Notes under the pieces: model-generated
Database searches by the model: none
What the model was told of the DNA's origin: nothing
The model's input: the letters and a program-made list of their open reading frames with translations, nothing else
Made by a program: the position numbers and the translations under genes
Shown here: positions 44,591-53,880 of the stretch, in pieces
Numbering within the stretch: the first letter of the stretch is position 1
How the letters are laid out: every line of letters begins with the position of its first letter
NCBI GenBank assembly: GCA_020444045.1
Contig: JAHLLS010000011.1
Location: 1-64,000, forward strand
DNA from: Deltaproteobacteria bacterium
GTDB lineage: Bacteria > Desulfobacterota > Desulfobacteria > Desulfobacterales > UBA5852
Direction of reading: 5' to 3'
DNA: 64,000 nt

Positions 44591-45616
44591 ATGCTCGCCT
44601 TTGTCAAATATGGTACCCAACCTTTTGAGGCCGAATTGCGGGATATCCCAAGACCGGAGCCAGGAGAGAATGACGTGCTGCTATCCGTTGCGGGATGCGG
44701 CGTTTGCGGCAGCGATCTGCATGCTTATCGGGCGGCAGCTGGCTACGAGTGGGTCAAACCGCCGGTGACGCTTGGCCATGAATTTGCCGGCACAATTGTC
44801 GGTACCGGCAGCGCCGTCCGCCATTTCAAGGAAGGGGACCGCGTGGCGGTCATTGGTATCCAGGGGTGCGGCCATTGCGCTACTTGCAGGGCTGGAGATA
44901 CGAATATGTGCCTTGACCGCAAGGTCATCGGTTTAAGCATGGGGGGCGGAATGGCAGCCTATGCCGTTGTCGATGCCGCCTATCTTGTTCCGATACCAGA
45001 TTCGGTGGACTTGGCCATGGGGGCGCTGGTGGAGCCCATATCGGTTGCCGCCCACGCCATGTCCAAAACCGTCATTCGGCCCGGTGATCGCGTGGTCGTG
45101 AGCGGGCCGGGACCCATTGGTCTGTTTTGTGGCTTAATTGCTACCTTAAGTGGAGCCCGGGTCGTGATGCTCGGCGCCGACGCCGACGCAGAAACCCGCT
45201 TGCCCCTGGCACGTCAGTTGGGGTTTGACGTCGTAAATGTCGCGTCGGACCCACTAAATGCCGCCTTGAACACCGCTTTCAGCGGCGCAGCGCCCGATTT
45301 GTGGGTTGAAGCTTCCGGATCACCGCAGGCCTTTACAACCGCCATTGAAAAGGTCCGCCGTGGGGGATGCCTCGTTATCGTGGGCATGTATAGCCAGTCC
45401 TTCGAATGGATGCCCACAGTGGCTGTAAGGGCGGGTCTCAGCTTGCATTTCAGCTACGCATCCGTCAGCCGTGATTACCACTTCGCCCTGAACCTGATGG
45501 CGGAGGGGGCGATCGACACGGCGCCACTGGCCAATATTTTTCCTTTGGCGGAAGCCGAAGCGGCCTTTCAGGCGGCCCTCTCCGGGCAAACCATAAAACC
45601 TGTCCTGGTGCCATAG
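44591..45616 (+). CDS. Zinc-dependent medium-chain alcohol dehydrogenase 2
   Basis: 341 residues. Zinc ligands are in GCGVCGSDLHAY and GHEFAG. The structural-zinc cluster is CGHCATCRAGDTNMC and the NAD motif GPGPIGLFCGL. Same branch as the enzyme at 37103-38143 but clearly diverged from it, so it is not a recent duplicate. It precedes the ThDP enzyme. Confidence 0.88.
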   Translation: MLAFVKYGTQPFEAELRDIPRPEPGENDVLLSVAGCGVCGSDLHAYRAAAGYEWVKPPVTLGHEFAGTIVGTGSAVRHFKEGDRVAVIGIQGCGHCATCRAGDTNMCLDRKVIGLSMGGGMAAYAVVDAAYLVPIPDSVDLAMGALVEPISVAAHAMSKTVIRPGDRVVVSGPGPIGLFCGLIATLSGARVVMLGADADAETRLPLARQLGFDVVNVASDPLNAALNTAFSGAAPDLWVEASGSPQAFTTAIEKVRRGGCLVIVGMYSQSFEWMPTVAVRAGLSLHFSYASVSRDYHFALNLMAEGAIDTAPLANIFPLAEAEAAFQAALSGQTIKPVLVP

Positions 45617-45621
45617 GAAAG

Positions 45622-45646
45622 AAGGGCGCCTTTAAATAGCGCCCTT
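45622..45646 (+). terminator. Hairpin before the ThDP enzyme gene
   Basis: AAGGGCGC and GCGCCCTT form a perfect 8-bp stem around CTTTAAATA, ending just before the AAGGAG ribosome site of the next gene. Possible attenuator or partial terminator after the alcohol dehydrogenase gene. Confidence 0.5.
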
Positions 45647-45660
45647 CCGAAGGAGCATAA

Positions 45661-47397
45661 ATGACAGCAGCCGACTTTTCTGAGATAGACATTTCCGTAC
45701 CCGAAGCGATCGTCCGTGTTATCGAGGGGTATGGTATCAAATTCGTTTTTGGTGTTCCGGGCGGCAATTCCATGCATATTTTCGGCGCATTGAGCCAACG
45801 CCGGAAAACGATTCGGACGGTCGCCGTTCGCCATGAATCTTTGGCGGGTGTGATGGCCGAGGTCTATGGACGATTGACAGGCCTTCCAGGCGTAGTGATG
45901 GGACAGGGACTCTTCATCCTGTCCAATGCCTTACTGGGCGTCATGGAAGCCAAGATGGGCAGCACGCCAATGCTTGTCATGACCGAGATGTCCGACGGGG
46001 CGCCGTTTTCCCACCATGCCCCTTACCAGGCCGGCACGGGTGATTACGGCACCTGGGATGCCCCTAAAAGCTTCGGCGCGGTTTCCAAAGAGACATTTCT
46101 CGCCCATGCCCCCGTCCAGGCGATCCAGCATACGCAGACCGCCTTCCGCGTCGCCATGCAAGGCCAGGGAGGGCCGGTGTCCCTGATCTATCACAGCGAG
46201 GCCCTGAAGGGGACGGTCAACTCGACGGATCGACCTCACCTTTACGCTACCGATTCCTATTGCCGGCCGGCCCCGCCTTGTACCGCATCGGAAAACATCA
46301 CCCACGTAATGAAGGCGTTACAAGGCGCCAAACAGCCGGTCATCATCGCGGGAAACGGCATCCGCCTCGCGAAGGCCTACGATCAACTGCGGCAGCTGGC
46401 CGAACTGACCGGCACCGGAGTGGCCACAACTTCTGCCGGCAAGGGGGTTTTTCCGGAAGACCATCCGCTGGCATTGGGCGTTTTCGGCACGTTCGGGTTG
46501 GCCACAGCCAATGCATTTATCGGAGACGCCGATGTCGTTTTGATCGTGGGGAGCAAATTGTCACCCAGTGATACGGCTTTTGAGAATACAAAACTCATCG
46601 ACCCTGCCCGCCAAAATCTGATCCAGATTGATATTGAAAATCGCAACGCCGGATGGACATACCCGTGCAGCCAGGTATTGATCGGTGATGCCGCCCAAAT
46701 CCTAACCCAGATGGGCGACGCGGCTAAGAAACTTGGCGATGCCTTGAGCGACACCGTGCGCAAACGGAAGCGCGCCATCCGAACGACTCGGGAAGAATTC
46801 GGCTATTTCGATGAGTCCGAATACGCATCGGATGAGCTTCCGATGCTTCCACAGAGGGTGATTGCCGAACTTCGTCGCGTCATTGCCGAAGATGCCTTTG
46901 TCAGCTGCGACGCTGGCGAAAATCGGCTCTTTATGACCCGGTACTTTCAGACCAAGGGGGAGGGTGGCTTCCTTTCGCCCGCCGCCACTGGAGGCATGGG
47001 CTATGCGATCCCTGCGGCGATGACCGCCAAGCTGCTTTTTCCCGAGCGCCAGGCGATCGCGGTCTGTGGAGACGGCGGGTTTTCCATGTCGATGAACGGT
47101 ATGCTGACGGCAGTAGAGGAAAATATCCCCATCGTAACCCTGGTCCTAAACAACAGCGCCTATGGTTGGGTAACCCACTATCTTGAGGACCGGGCCATCG
47201 CAGCCGAATTTCCGGACATGAAGGCTGCGGAAATCGCCTGCGCCATGGGATGCCAGGGGACTCGCGTGGAAACTCCCGACCAGCTCAAGGCTGCTTTGAC
47301 GGCGGCCTTGGAGGGCAATCAGCCGACATTACTGGACGTCGTGTGCTCCAAGCGTATCAGCTACCGGGATATTCTCTCACCCTTGGCAAAAGGATAA
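45661..47397 (+). CDS. ThDP-dependent enzyme, acetolactate-synthase-like
   Basis: 578 residues with the three ThDP domains of the benzoylformate decarboxylase/acetolactate synthase superfamily. The N-terminal domain has GVPGGNSMHIF and the activating Glu in VRHESLAG. The C-terminal domain has the ThDP motif GDGGFSMSMNGMLTAVEE...NNSAYGW. It forms or breaks C-C bonds next to a carbonyl. No regulatory subunit lies nearby, so it is probably a catabolic lyase or decarboxylase, not IlvB; this is inference. Confidence 0.85.
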   Translation: MTAADFSEIDISVPEAIVRVIEGYGIKFVFGVPGGNSMHIFGALSQRRKTIRTVAVRHESLAGVMAEVYGRLTGLPGVVMGQGLFILSNALLGVMEAKMGSTPMLVMTEMSDGAPFSHHAPYQAGTGDYGTWDAPKSFGAVSKETFLAHAPVQAIQHTQTAFRVAMQGQGGPVSLIYHSEALKGTVNSTDRPHLYATDSYCRPAPPCTASENITHVMKALQGAKQPVIIAGNGIRLAKAYDQLRQLAELTGTGVATTSAGKGVFPEDHPLALGVFGTFGLATANAFIGDADVVLIVGSKLSPSDTAFENTKLIDPARQNLIQIDIENRNAGWTYPCSQVLIGDAAQILTQMGDAAKKLGDALSDTVRKRKRAIRTTREEFGYFDESEYASDELPMLPQRVIAELRRVIAEDAFVSCDAGENRLFMTRYFQTKGEGGFLSPAATGGMGYAIPAAMTAKLLFPERQAIAVCGDGGFSMSMNGMLTAVEENIPIVTLVLNNSAYGWVTHYLEDRAIAAEFPDMKAAEIACAMGCQGTRVETPDQLKAALTAALEGNQPTLLDVVCSKRISYRDILSPLAKG

Positions 47398-47505
47398 CCG
47401 CACTCTCGGAGCACGACGCCTTAAAGAGGTGGGTTTTGGGGAGGCAATGGCCCCACGACCCTAACATCAAGTTCAACGACATGCCCAGATTGAGAGAGGT
47501 ACCCC

Positions 47506-48243
47506 ATGAATCACGTCATCGAGGTAATGAAACAACACCGTTCTATTCGCAAATTCCAAGAAAAGCCTGTGGATGAAAACCTAATCAAGATGATTCTGGG
47601 AGCCGCGCAGTGCGCATCGACTTCCAATTTTATCCAAGCCTGTACCATTATCCGCGTCAACGACCCCGACAAACGGGCTCAGATCGCCGAATTGGCCGGC
47701 CCCCAGCCGTGGGTAGCGCAATGCCCGCTGTTCCTTGTTTTTTGCGCGGATCTGAAGCGATCGGACCAAGCTTGCGGCATGTGTGGCCTGGAAATGGTCA
47801 AGGGCTACACCGAGCAGTTCATCATCGCAACGGTGGACGCGGCGTTGGTGGCTCAGAACACCATGCTGGCAGCGGAGTCCCTTGGATTGGGCGGCGTTTA
47901 CATCGGCGGTATCCGCAATGATCCTCAGAAAGTATGCGACCTGCTGGAAATCCCCGATTTGGTCTACCCGGTTTTCGGTATGTGTCTCGGATATCCGGAT
48001 GATGACCCGGAACGCAAGCCCCGGCTACCGCTGGAAATAGTGTTGAAAGAGGATCGGTATGCCGACCCGTCAGATGACAACGGACTATCCGTATACGATC
48101 AAACCTGCTGTGAGTATTATGGTCAGCGAGGTTCTGCAAATCGGGACGATAACTGGACCCAGCAGATTGGGCGGATGATGTGTAAGGAAATGCGTCCCCA
48201 TATGAAGGCTTTTCTTGAGAAAAAAGGCTTTGAAATGAAATGA
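47506..48243 (+). CDS. NfsA-type nitroreductase
   Basis: 245 residues, an FMN-dependent nitroreductase-fold protein. RSIRKFQEKPVDENLIKMIL is the typical N-terminal FMN-phosphate site, AAESLGLGGVYIGGIRN is the middle motif and GMCLGYPDD is the NfsA/FrxA-like turn. It may reduce flavin, quinone or enone-type substrates. It lies 31 bp before the first AOR gene. AGAGAGGT precedes the ATG. Confidence 0.88.
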   Translation: MNHVIEVMKQHRSIRKFQEKPVDENLIKMILGAAQCASTSNFIQACTIIRVNDPDKRAQIAELAGPQPWVAQCPLFLVFCADLKRSDQACGMCGLEMVKGYTEQFIIATVDAALVAQNTMLAAESLGLGGVYIGGIRNDPQKVCDLLEIPDLVYPVFGMCLGYPDDDPERKPRLPLEIVLKEDRYADPSDDNGLSVYDQTCCEYYGQRGSANRDDNWTQQIGRMMCKEMRPHMKAFLEKKGFEMK

Positions 48244-48274
48244 GCACTATCGCCTATAAAAGCAGGAGGAATTA

Positions 48275-50032
48275 ATGAAGGGCTATTTTAAGAAGATATT
48301 GATGATTAATCTGACCGATCAAACTTATCGGGATGAAAGTGTCGATGAGTCCATATATCGTGACTATTTAGGCGGCAAGGGGCTTGCCACACACCTGCTG
48401 TTGAAAAAAAATAAGCCAGGCGTGGACCCCCTGTCCCCGGACAATCATTTGATTTTTGCCCTTGGTCCGATGAACGACACCCGCATTTGGGGATCGAGCC
48501 GCTGGGGTGTCTATACCAAATCGCCCCAGACCGGAATATTTTCCGAATCCTATTCCGGCGGGCGTGTCGCCGAACCCATGAGCCGAACCGGCTATGATGC
48601 ATTTGTGTTGGAAGGTGCGTCTGCCAGTCCGGTGTACTTAGAAATTTGTGATGACGGCGTTCGATTTCACGATGCCGCCGACATCTGGGGGGCGGATGCC
48701 TACGAAGCCCAGGACATGGTGACAGAGCGGGTGGCACGCAAGGATGCGGGCATTCTTGTGATCGGTCCTGCGGGTGAGAAAATGGTACGATTTGCCGTTA
48801 TTGCCAACAACTACTGGCGTCATGCCGGTCGGTCCGGGGCAGGGGCCGTCATGGGGTCGAAAAAGGTCAAAGCGTTGGCCTTCTACGGATCAAAGAAGAA
48901 GGAAGTGGCTGATCCTGAAGCCGAAAAAGCATTTGCCAAAGAATGGGCGCAGAAATCCAAGGATTTACCGGTGGTGGATTTTTTTAAGAATCTGGGGACA
49001 CCCGGCATGGTTGACATCCTGAACGAGATTGGCGCGTTTCCCTCCCGCTATTGGTCCGAGGGAACGGTGGCGCACCGCGAAGCGATCAACGCCCAAACGC
49101 TGAACAGAGACTTCACGGTCAAACCCAATGCATGCGCCAAGTGTTTCATGGCCTGTGGCCGCATGACAACGGTTCGCGAGGGGCGCTTCAAAGGCCTGCA
49201 GGTGGAGGGTCCTGAATACGAAACCATTTTTGCGTTCGGGGGGTTGTGTCTCATCAAGACGCTGGACGAGATCCTTTACCTGAATGACGTGTGTGATCGC
49301 TTGGGGATGGACACGATCACCGGAGGCAACCTGGCCGCTTTTGCCATCGAAGCCAGCCTGCGCGGTAAAATCCAGGAAAAACTGGTTTACGGTGATACGG
49401 ATGCCATTGCCGCCCTACTGACCAATATCGCCAACAAGGAAGGCCTCGGTGCGGTATTGGCCGAAGGCATTCGGCATGCGGCCAAGAAATGGGGATTGGA
49501 GGATGTCGCTATCCACGTCAAGGGGCTGGAGCCGGCCGGTTACGATCCGCGAGTGCTCAAGAGCATGGCTTTGGCCTACGCCACGTCTGATCGCGGTGCG
49601 TGTCATGCGCGGACCACGGCATTCAAAGGTGAGTTCGCCGGTCTGGTAGCGCTTGATCAGATTGAGGGTAAGGCTGCCATGTTGGTGGATTTTGAGGATC
49701 GCCTGACCTTGATGGATGCAATGATCGGCTGTCGTTTCTATAGAGATCTTTACCTCTGGGATGAATTTTCTCAGATCATCAAAATAACGACGGGAAGGGA
49801 ACTGGACAAATCCGGACTGCAGCAAATAGCGGCGAACATCCGTGACGCTACCCGTCTGTTCAATCTTCGGGAAGGTATTACCCACAAGGATGATACGCTT
49901 CCGGACAGATTTTTCGAACAGGGAATCGGCCCGGAAAAAAAGGTCATCACCCGGGAAGATTTCGCCAGGATGAAGCAAGACTACTACGACATCAGAGGCT
50001 GGAATGCGCAGGGCGTCCCTCCCCGTGATTGA
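48275..50032 (+). CDS. Tungsten-type aldehyde ferredoxin oxidoreductase 1
   Basis: 585 residues, AOR family. The N-domain has YLGGKGLATHLLL and WGVYTKSPQTGIFSESYSGG. The [4Fe-4S] ligands are CAKCFMAC (about 289-296) plus a distal Cys in MIGCRF (about 491). RFKGLQVEGPEYETIFAFGG marks the pterin/active site region. It oxidises aldehydes to acids with ferredoxin as acceptor, in the cytoplasm, using a tungsto-bispterin. Followed by an LhgO-like flavoprotein. AGGAGG precedes the ATG. Confidence 0.93.
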   Translation: MKGYFKKILMINLTDQTYRDESVDESIYRDYLGGKGLATHLLLKKNKPGVDPLSPDNHLIFALGPMNDTRIWGSSRWGVYTKSPQTGIFSESYSGGRVAEPMSRTGYDAFVLEGASASPVYLEICDDGVRFHDAADIWGADAYEAQDMVTERVARKDAGILVIGPAGEKMVRFAVIANNYWRHAGRSGAGAVMGSKKVKALAFYGSKKKEVADPEAEKAFAKEWAQKSKDLPVVDFFKNLGTPGMVDILNEIGAFPSRYWSEGTVAHREAINAQTLNRDFTVKPNACAKCFMACGRMTTVREGRFKGLQVEGPEYETIFAFGGLCLIKTLDEILYLNDVCDRLGMDTITGGNLAAFAIEASLRGKIQEKLVYGDTDAIAALLTNIANKEGLGAVLAEGIRHAAKKWGLEDVAIHVKGLEPAGYDPRVLKSMALAYATSDRGACHARTTAFKGEFAGLVALDQIEGKAAMLVDFEDRLTLMDAMIGCRFYRDLYLWDEFSQIIKITTGRELDKSGLQQIAANIRDATRLFNLREGITHKDDTLPDRFFEQGIGPEKKVITREDFARMKQDYYDIRGWNAQGVPPRD

Positions 50033-50103
50033 GAAATCAGCGTCAAATCGACAATTGATGGTCACGGCCTTAGCGCAGATAAAGTGATAGTGAGAGTGGT
50101 GTT

Positions 50104-51306
50104 ATGAAAACATATGATTTGGCCATCATTGGCGGAGGCATTGTCGGGGTTTCAAGTGCTTGGCAGCTCAAGCGTCGATATCCCGATGCGGCCATTGTTT
50201 TGATCGAAAAAGAAGCCTCCATAGCAACGCATCAGACAGGTCATAACTCCGGTGTCATTCACGCAGGGGTCTACTATCAACCCGGCAGTCTGAAGGCGGA
50301 CTTCTGCAAACGCGGTGCCGCTCAGACGATTGAGTTTTGCCGGAAATACAGCATTCCATTTAAACAATGCGGCAAGATGCTGGTCGCCACCGATGCTCTC
50401 GAGTACGAGCGTATGGCCGCATTGGAAAGTCGTTGTATTGAAAACGGTATCGCCCTCGAACGACTGGATGAAAAGGAACTGCATGCTCACGAGCCGAACA
50501 TTACGGGCTTGGGTGCTTTGAAAGTGATGGCAACCGGCATCACCGATTACGTTAAAATCGCCGCAAAAATGGCGGATCTTTTTGTTGCTCTCGGTGGTGA
50601 GGTTCGGACGGGATGTGAAGTGGAGCACATCGAGGAAAACAGCCAAATCGTCCGCGTTCGCACGGGTTCCGATACGATTGAAAGCCGGTACTTATTGGCC
50701 TGCGGCGGTCTCATGGCCGATCGGCTGGCGAATATGATCGGGATCGATATTGATTTTCAGATCGTACCGTTTCGGGGTGAATACTTTCGGCTTCCAAAGC
50801 GGCTCAATGCCATTGTGAGGCACCTGATCTATCCCATCCCGGATCCCGAATTGCCGTTTTTGGGTGTTCACCTCACACGGATGATCGACGGTTCGGTGAC
50901 CGTCGGGCCCAATGCTGTTCTGGGTTGGAAACGAGAAGGGTATGGACGCTTCAACTTGGATTGGAAAGATAGTGTAGAAATGTTGTCCTTCCCCGGTTTT
51001 TGGTCAGTGATTCGCCAAAATCTTGTTTCCGGCATATCCGAAATGAAAGACTCGCTTTTCAAGTCCGGCTATCTCAAACGCATCAGAAAATATTGTCCGC
51101 AAATCGCCAGTGACGACCTGCGCCCATATCCCGCTGGAATACGGGCGCAGGCCGTCAAACGAGACGGTTCATTGGTTCACGATTTCCTGTTTGCCGAAAG
51201 CGAACGCTCCTTTCATGTCTGCAACGCACCGTCACCTGCGGCCACCTCGGCTATGCCGATTGGAGAGTTTATAGGCAACTGCATTGCTGAAAAGTTCGAC
51301 TTTTAA
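50104..51306 (+). CDS. lhgO: L-2-hydroxyglutarate oxidase/dehydrogenase-like flavoprotein (LhgO)
   Basis: 400 residues, DAO-fold. FAD motif AIIGGGIVGVSSAWQLKRRY, the LhgO block THQTGHNSGVIHAGVYYQPG, and a late LGVHLTRMIDGSVTVGPNAV. LhgO oxidises L-2-hydroxyglutarate to 2-oxoglutarate and passes electrons to quinone. Pairing with a GabD-like dehydrogenase next to it recalls the glutarate/GABA route. The real 2-hydroxy acid could differ. Confidence 0.88.
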   Translation: MKTYDLAIIGGGIVGVSSAWQLKRRYPDAAIVLIEKEASIATHQTGHNSGVIHAGVYYQPGSLKADFCKRGAAQTIEFCRKYSIPFKQCGKMLVATDALEYERMAALESRCIENGIALERLDEKELHAHEPNITGLGALKVMATGITDYVKIAAKMADLFVALGGEVRTGCEVEHIEENSQIVRVRTGSDTIESRYLLACGGLMADRLANMIGIDIDFQIVPFRGEYFRLPKRLNAIVRHLIYPIPDPELPFLGVHLTRMIDGSVTVGPNAVLGWKREGYGRFNLDWKDSVEMLSFPGFWSVIRQNLVSGISEMKDSLFKSGYLKRIRKYCPQIASDDLRPYPAGIRAQAVKRDGSLVHDFLFAESERSFHVCNAPSPAATSAMPIGEFIGNCIAEKFDF

Positions 51307-51402
51307 TCACCGAAGACAATCAAAAGGTATGAATGGATGAGCTGCCATCCGGTTGCGGGTTGTCCTTCCCTAAGACAAGTAATCCAATAGAAAAATGAAC
51401 TA

Positions 51403-52851
51403 ATGGACATTGAATTGTTGCGGCAAAAGGCCTGGATCGACGGTCAATGGGTGGAAGCTCAATCTGGGAAAACGCTAACGGTGACCAATCCTGCTGATGG
51501 CACGATCCTTGGAACGGTTCCTTCCCTTTCACAAGATGAAACCATCCAGGCGATTAACGCCGCCGAGAAAGCCCTTCCGTTATGGCGACAGCAAACGGTC
51601 AAGGAGCGTTATGACATCCTTTATCGGTGGTACGATCTGATCAAGGCGCATCAGGAGGACCTATCGGTGATCCTCACCTCGGAGCAGGGCAAACCGATTG
51701 CCGAGGCCCGAGGAGAGATCGCCTATGCCGGTGCCTTTGTGCAGTGGTATGCAGAAGAAGGGAAAAGAGTATACGGCGATACCATACCGGCGGCATCGCC
51801 GGACCAGCGTATCATCGTGATTCGCCAGCCCGTCGGGGTATGTGCCGCCATCACGCCTTGGAACTTTCCGGCAGCCATGATCACGCGCAAGGTTGCACCA
51901 GCGCTGGCGGCCGGTTGCACCGCCATCGTGAAACCGGCCAGCCAAACGCCCCTGACCGCTTTGGCCATGGCTGAATTGTCCCGCCGTGCCGGGCTTCCGG
52001 CCGGTGTCCTGAATGTGATCACCGGATCGGCAGCCGTTATTGGGACCGAATTGACAGCCAATCCCATCGTCAGAAAGCTCAGCTTTACCGGTTCTACCGA
52101 GGTCGGACGGAAAATCATGGCCCAATGCGCGGATACCGTCAAAAAAGTATCTCTGGAACTGGGCGGCAATGCGCCGTTTATCGTCTTCGACGATGCGGAC
52201 GTGGACCAGGCCGTGCAAGGCGCCATGATTTCCAAATATCGCAATTCCGGACAGACGTGTGTGTGCGCCAACCGTATTTTCGTTCAGGATGGCATTTATG
52301 ACACCTTCGTAAAAAAACTCGTTGCCGAGGTGGAAAAGCTAAAGGTCGGCATCGGTCTGGAACCCGGCGTGCAACAGGGCCCGCTCATCGATGAAGCGGC
52401 GGTTGTCAAGGTGTCGGGCCATATCGATGACGCCCTCTCACGAGGCGCCAAACTTCTCACCGGCGGAAAACCCCATGCCCTCGGCGGCACGTTTTTCCAG
52501 CCCACGGTACTGGGAGACGTGAAAAGCGACATGACGGTAGCCTCCGATGAAACCTTCGGTCCCGTTGCCCCGTTGATTCGCTTCTCATCGGAAAATGACG
52601 TGATCCGTATGGCCAACGATACCCCCTATGGTTTAGCGGCTTACTTTTTTGCCCGCGATGTGGGCCTGATTTTCAGGGTTTCCGAAGCCCTGGAGTACGG
52701 CATCGTGGGCATCAATACCGGACTGATCTCCACCGAGATGGCGCCCTTCGGCGGTGTAAAGCAGTCGGGAATCGGCCGGGAGGGATCCCGATACGGCATG
52801 GATGAGTATTTGGAGATGAAATATCTGTGTATGGCCGGTATCAGTAGATAG
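51403..52851 (+). CDS. gabD: Succinate-semialdehyde dehydrogenase-like (GabD)
   Basis: 482 residues, ALDH superfamily. ITPWNFPAAMITRKVAPALA, FTGSTEVGRKIM, the catalytic Glu in LELGGNAPFIVF and the catalytic Cys in NSGQTCVCANR, as in GabD. ETFGPVAPLIRF and GMDEYLEMKYL are also GabD-like. It oxidises succinate semialdehyde or a similar semialdehyde with NAD(P). It lies 97 bp after lhgO. Confidence 0.92.
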   Translation: MDIELLRQKAWIDGQWVEAQSGKTLTVTNPADGTILGTVPSLSQDETIQAINAAEKALPLWRQQTVKERYDILYRWYDLIKAHQEDLSVILTSEQGKPIAEARGEIAYAGAFVQWYAEEGKRVYGDTIPAASPDQRIIVIRQPVGVCAAITPWNFPAAMITRKVAPALAAGCTAIVKPASQTPLTALAMAELSRRAGLPAGVLNVITGSAAVIGTELTANPIVRKLSFTGSTEVGRKIMAQCADTVKKVSLELGGNAPFIVFDDADVDQAVQGAMISKYRNSGQTCVCANRIFVQDGIYDTFVKKLVAEVEKLKVGIGLEPGVQQGPLIDEAAVVKVSGHIDDALSRGAKLLTGGKPHALGGTFFQPTVLGDVKSDMTVASDETFGPVAPLIRFSSENDVIRMANDTPYGLAAYFFARDVGLIFRVSEALEYGIVGINTGLISTEMAPFGGVKQSGIGREGSRYGMDEYLEMKYLCMAGISR

Positions 52852-52993
52852 AATCCATAATCGGATTCAGCCGCAGACCCGTGTGGAACCCCATAACATG
52901 GATCAGCTTTTATGCAGACGGATACGGTGAAGACCACCGCTTGCCCCGGCAATGTTGATGGGCGGCAATTAATGGCTCCGAAAGGATTTGTCG

Positions 52994-53878
52994 ATGAATA
53001 ATGAATCTCAAATTGCAATGGCATCCAATTCCCGCTCTCCTCTAACGGCAGAACAGACAGCATTTTTGCACGATAGAGCGCAGTTTGTGCGTCTGGAAAC
53101 GGTCCGTTTGATCGAAATTGCGAAAGTGGGACACTATACGTCCGTATTTTCGTGTGCGGAGATCCTGGCCGCTCTCTTTTACGACGTGATGTCGCTCCGA
53201 CGGGGAGAACCCCGGTGGCCGGATCGTGACCGATTTCTTTTAGGAAAGGGCCATGCCGCTGTCGGCCTCTATCCGATTTTGGCAGATTACGGTTTCATCC
53301 CGAAGGAGACTCTCGAAAATTACACGCGATTGGGCAATCCCCTCGGAGATCATCCGGATATGACCAAAGTCCCAGGAATTGATTTCAGCTCGGGATCGAT
53401 CGGCCACGCGCTTTCAAATGGAGCGGGTATGGCCATTGGAGGACGCAAGCTCAACAAAGACTTCACTGTTTTTACCCTACTGGGAGACGGGGAGATGCAG
53501 GAGGGGCAGGTGTGGGAGGCAGCCCTTTTTGCAGCCCATCACCGATTAGGCCGGCTTATCGCCATCGTCGATCGAAATGGATACCAACTTGATGGAAAGG
53601 TCGATGATGTTATCGGTATCGAGTCTCTGGCTGACAAATGGCGTTCTTTCAACTGGATCGTTCACGAGGTGGACGGTCACAACGTCGCTGAACTTACCTC
53701 ACTGCTGCGCACATTAAAAGCGGATATGGCGTGTGAACAGCCCGTTTGTGTCATTGCAAAGACGGTTAAAGGCAAGGGCGTTTCACATATGGAAACTGAG
53801 CCTGGGTGGCACCTTGGATATTTGGCTCCCGTCGATGCACAAGCCGCCATTGAAGAAATTATGAGAACGGAGAGGTAG
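52994..53878 (+). CDS. Transketolase N-terminal subunit (split transketolase)
   Basis: 294 residues covering the ThDP-binding half. HYTSVFSCAEILAALFYDVM, DRFLLGKGHAAVGLYPIL, and the ThDP motif LGDGEMQEGQVWEAALFAAH...DRNGYQLDG. It acts with the next gene as a two-subunit transketolase, moving two-carbon ketol units. ATG 52994 is taken; AAAGGA lies upstream. 2 bp before its partner. Confidence 0.93.
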   Translation: MNNESQIAMASNSRSPLTAEQTAFLHDRAQFVRLETVRLIEIAKVGHYTSVFSCAEILAALFYDVMSLRRGEPRWPDRDRFLLGKGHAAVGLYPILADYGFIPKETLENYTRLGNPLGDHPDMTKVPGIDFSSGSIGHALSNGAGMAIGGRKLNKDFTVFTLLGDGEMQEGQVWEAALFAAHHRLGRLIAIVDRNGYQLDGKVDDVIGIESLADKWRSFNWIVHEVDGHNVAELTSLLRTLKADMACEQPVCVIAKTVKGKGVSHMETEPGWHLGYLAPVDAQAAIEEIMRTER

Positions 53879-53880
53879 AA

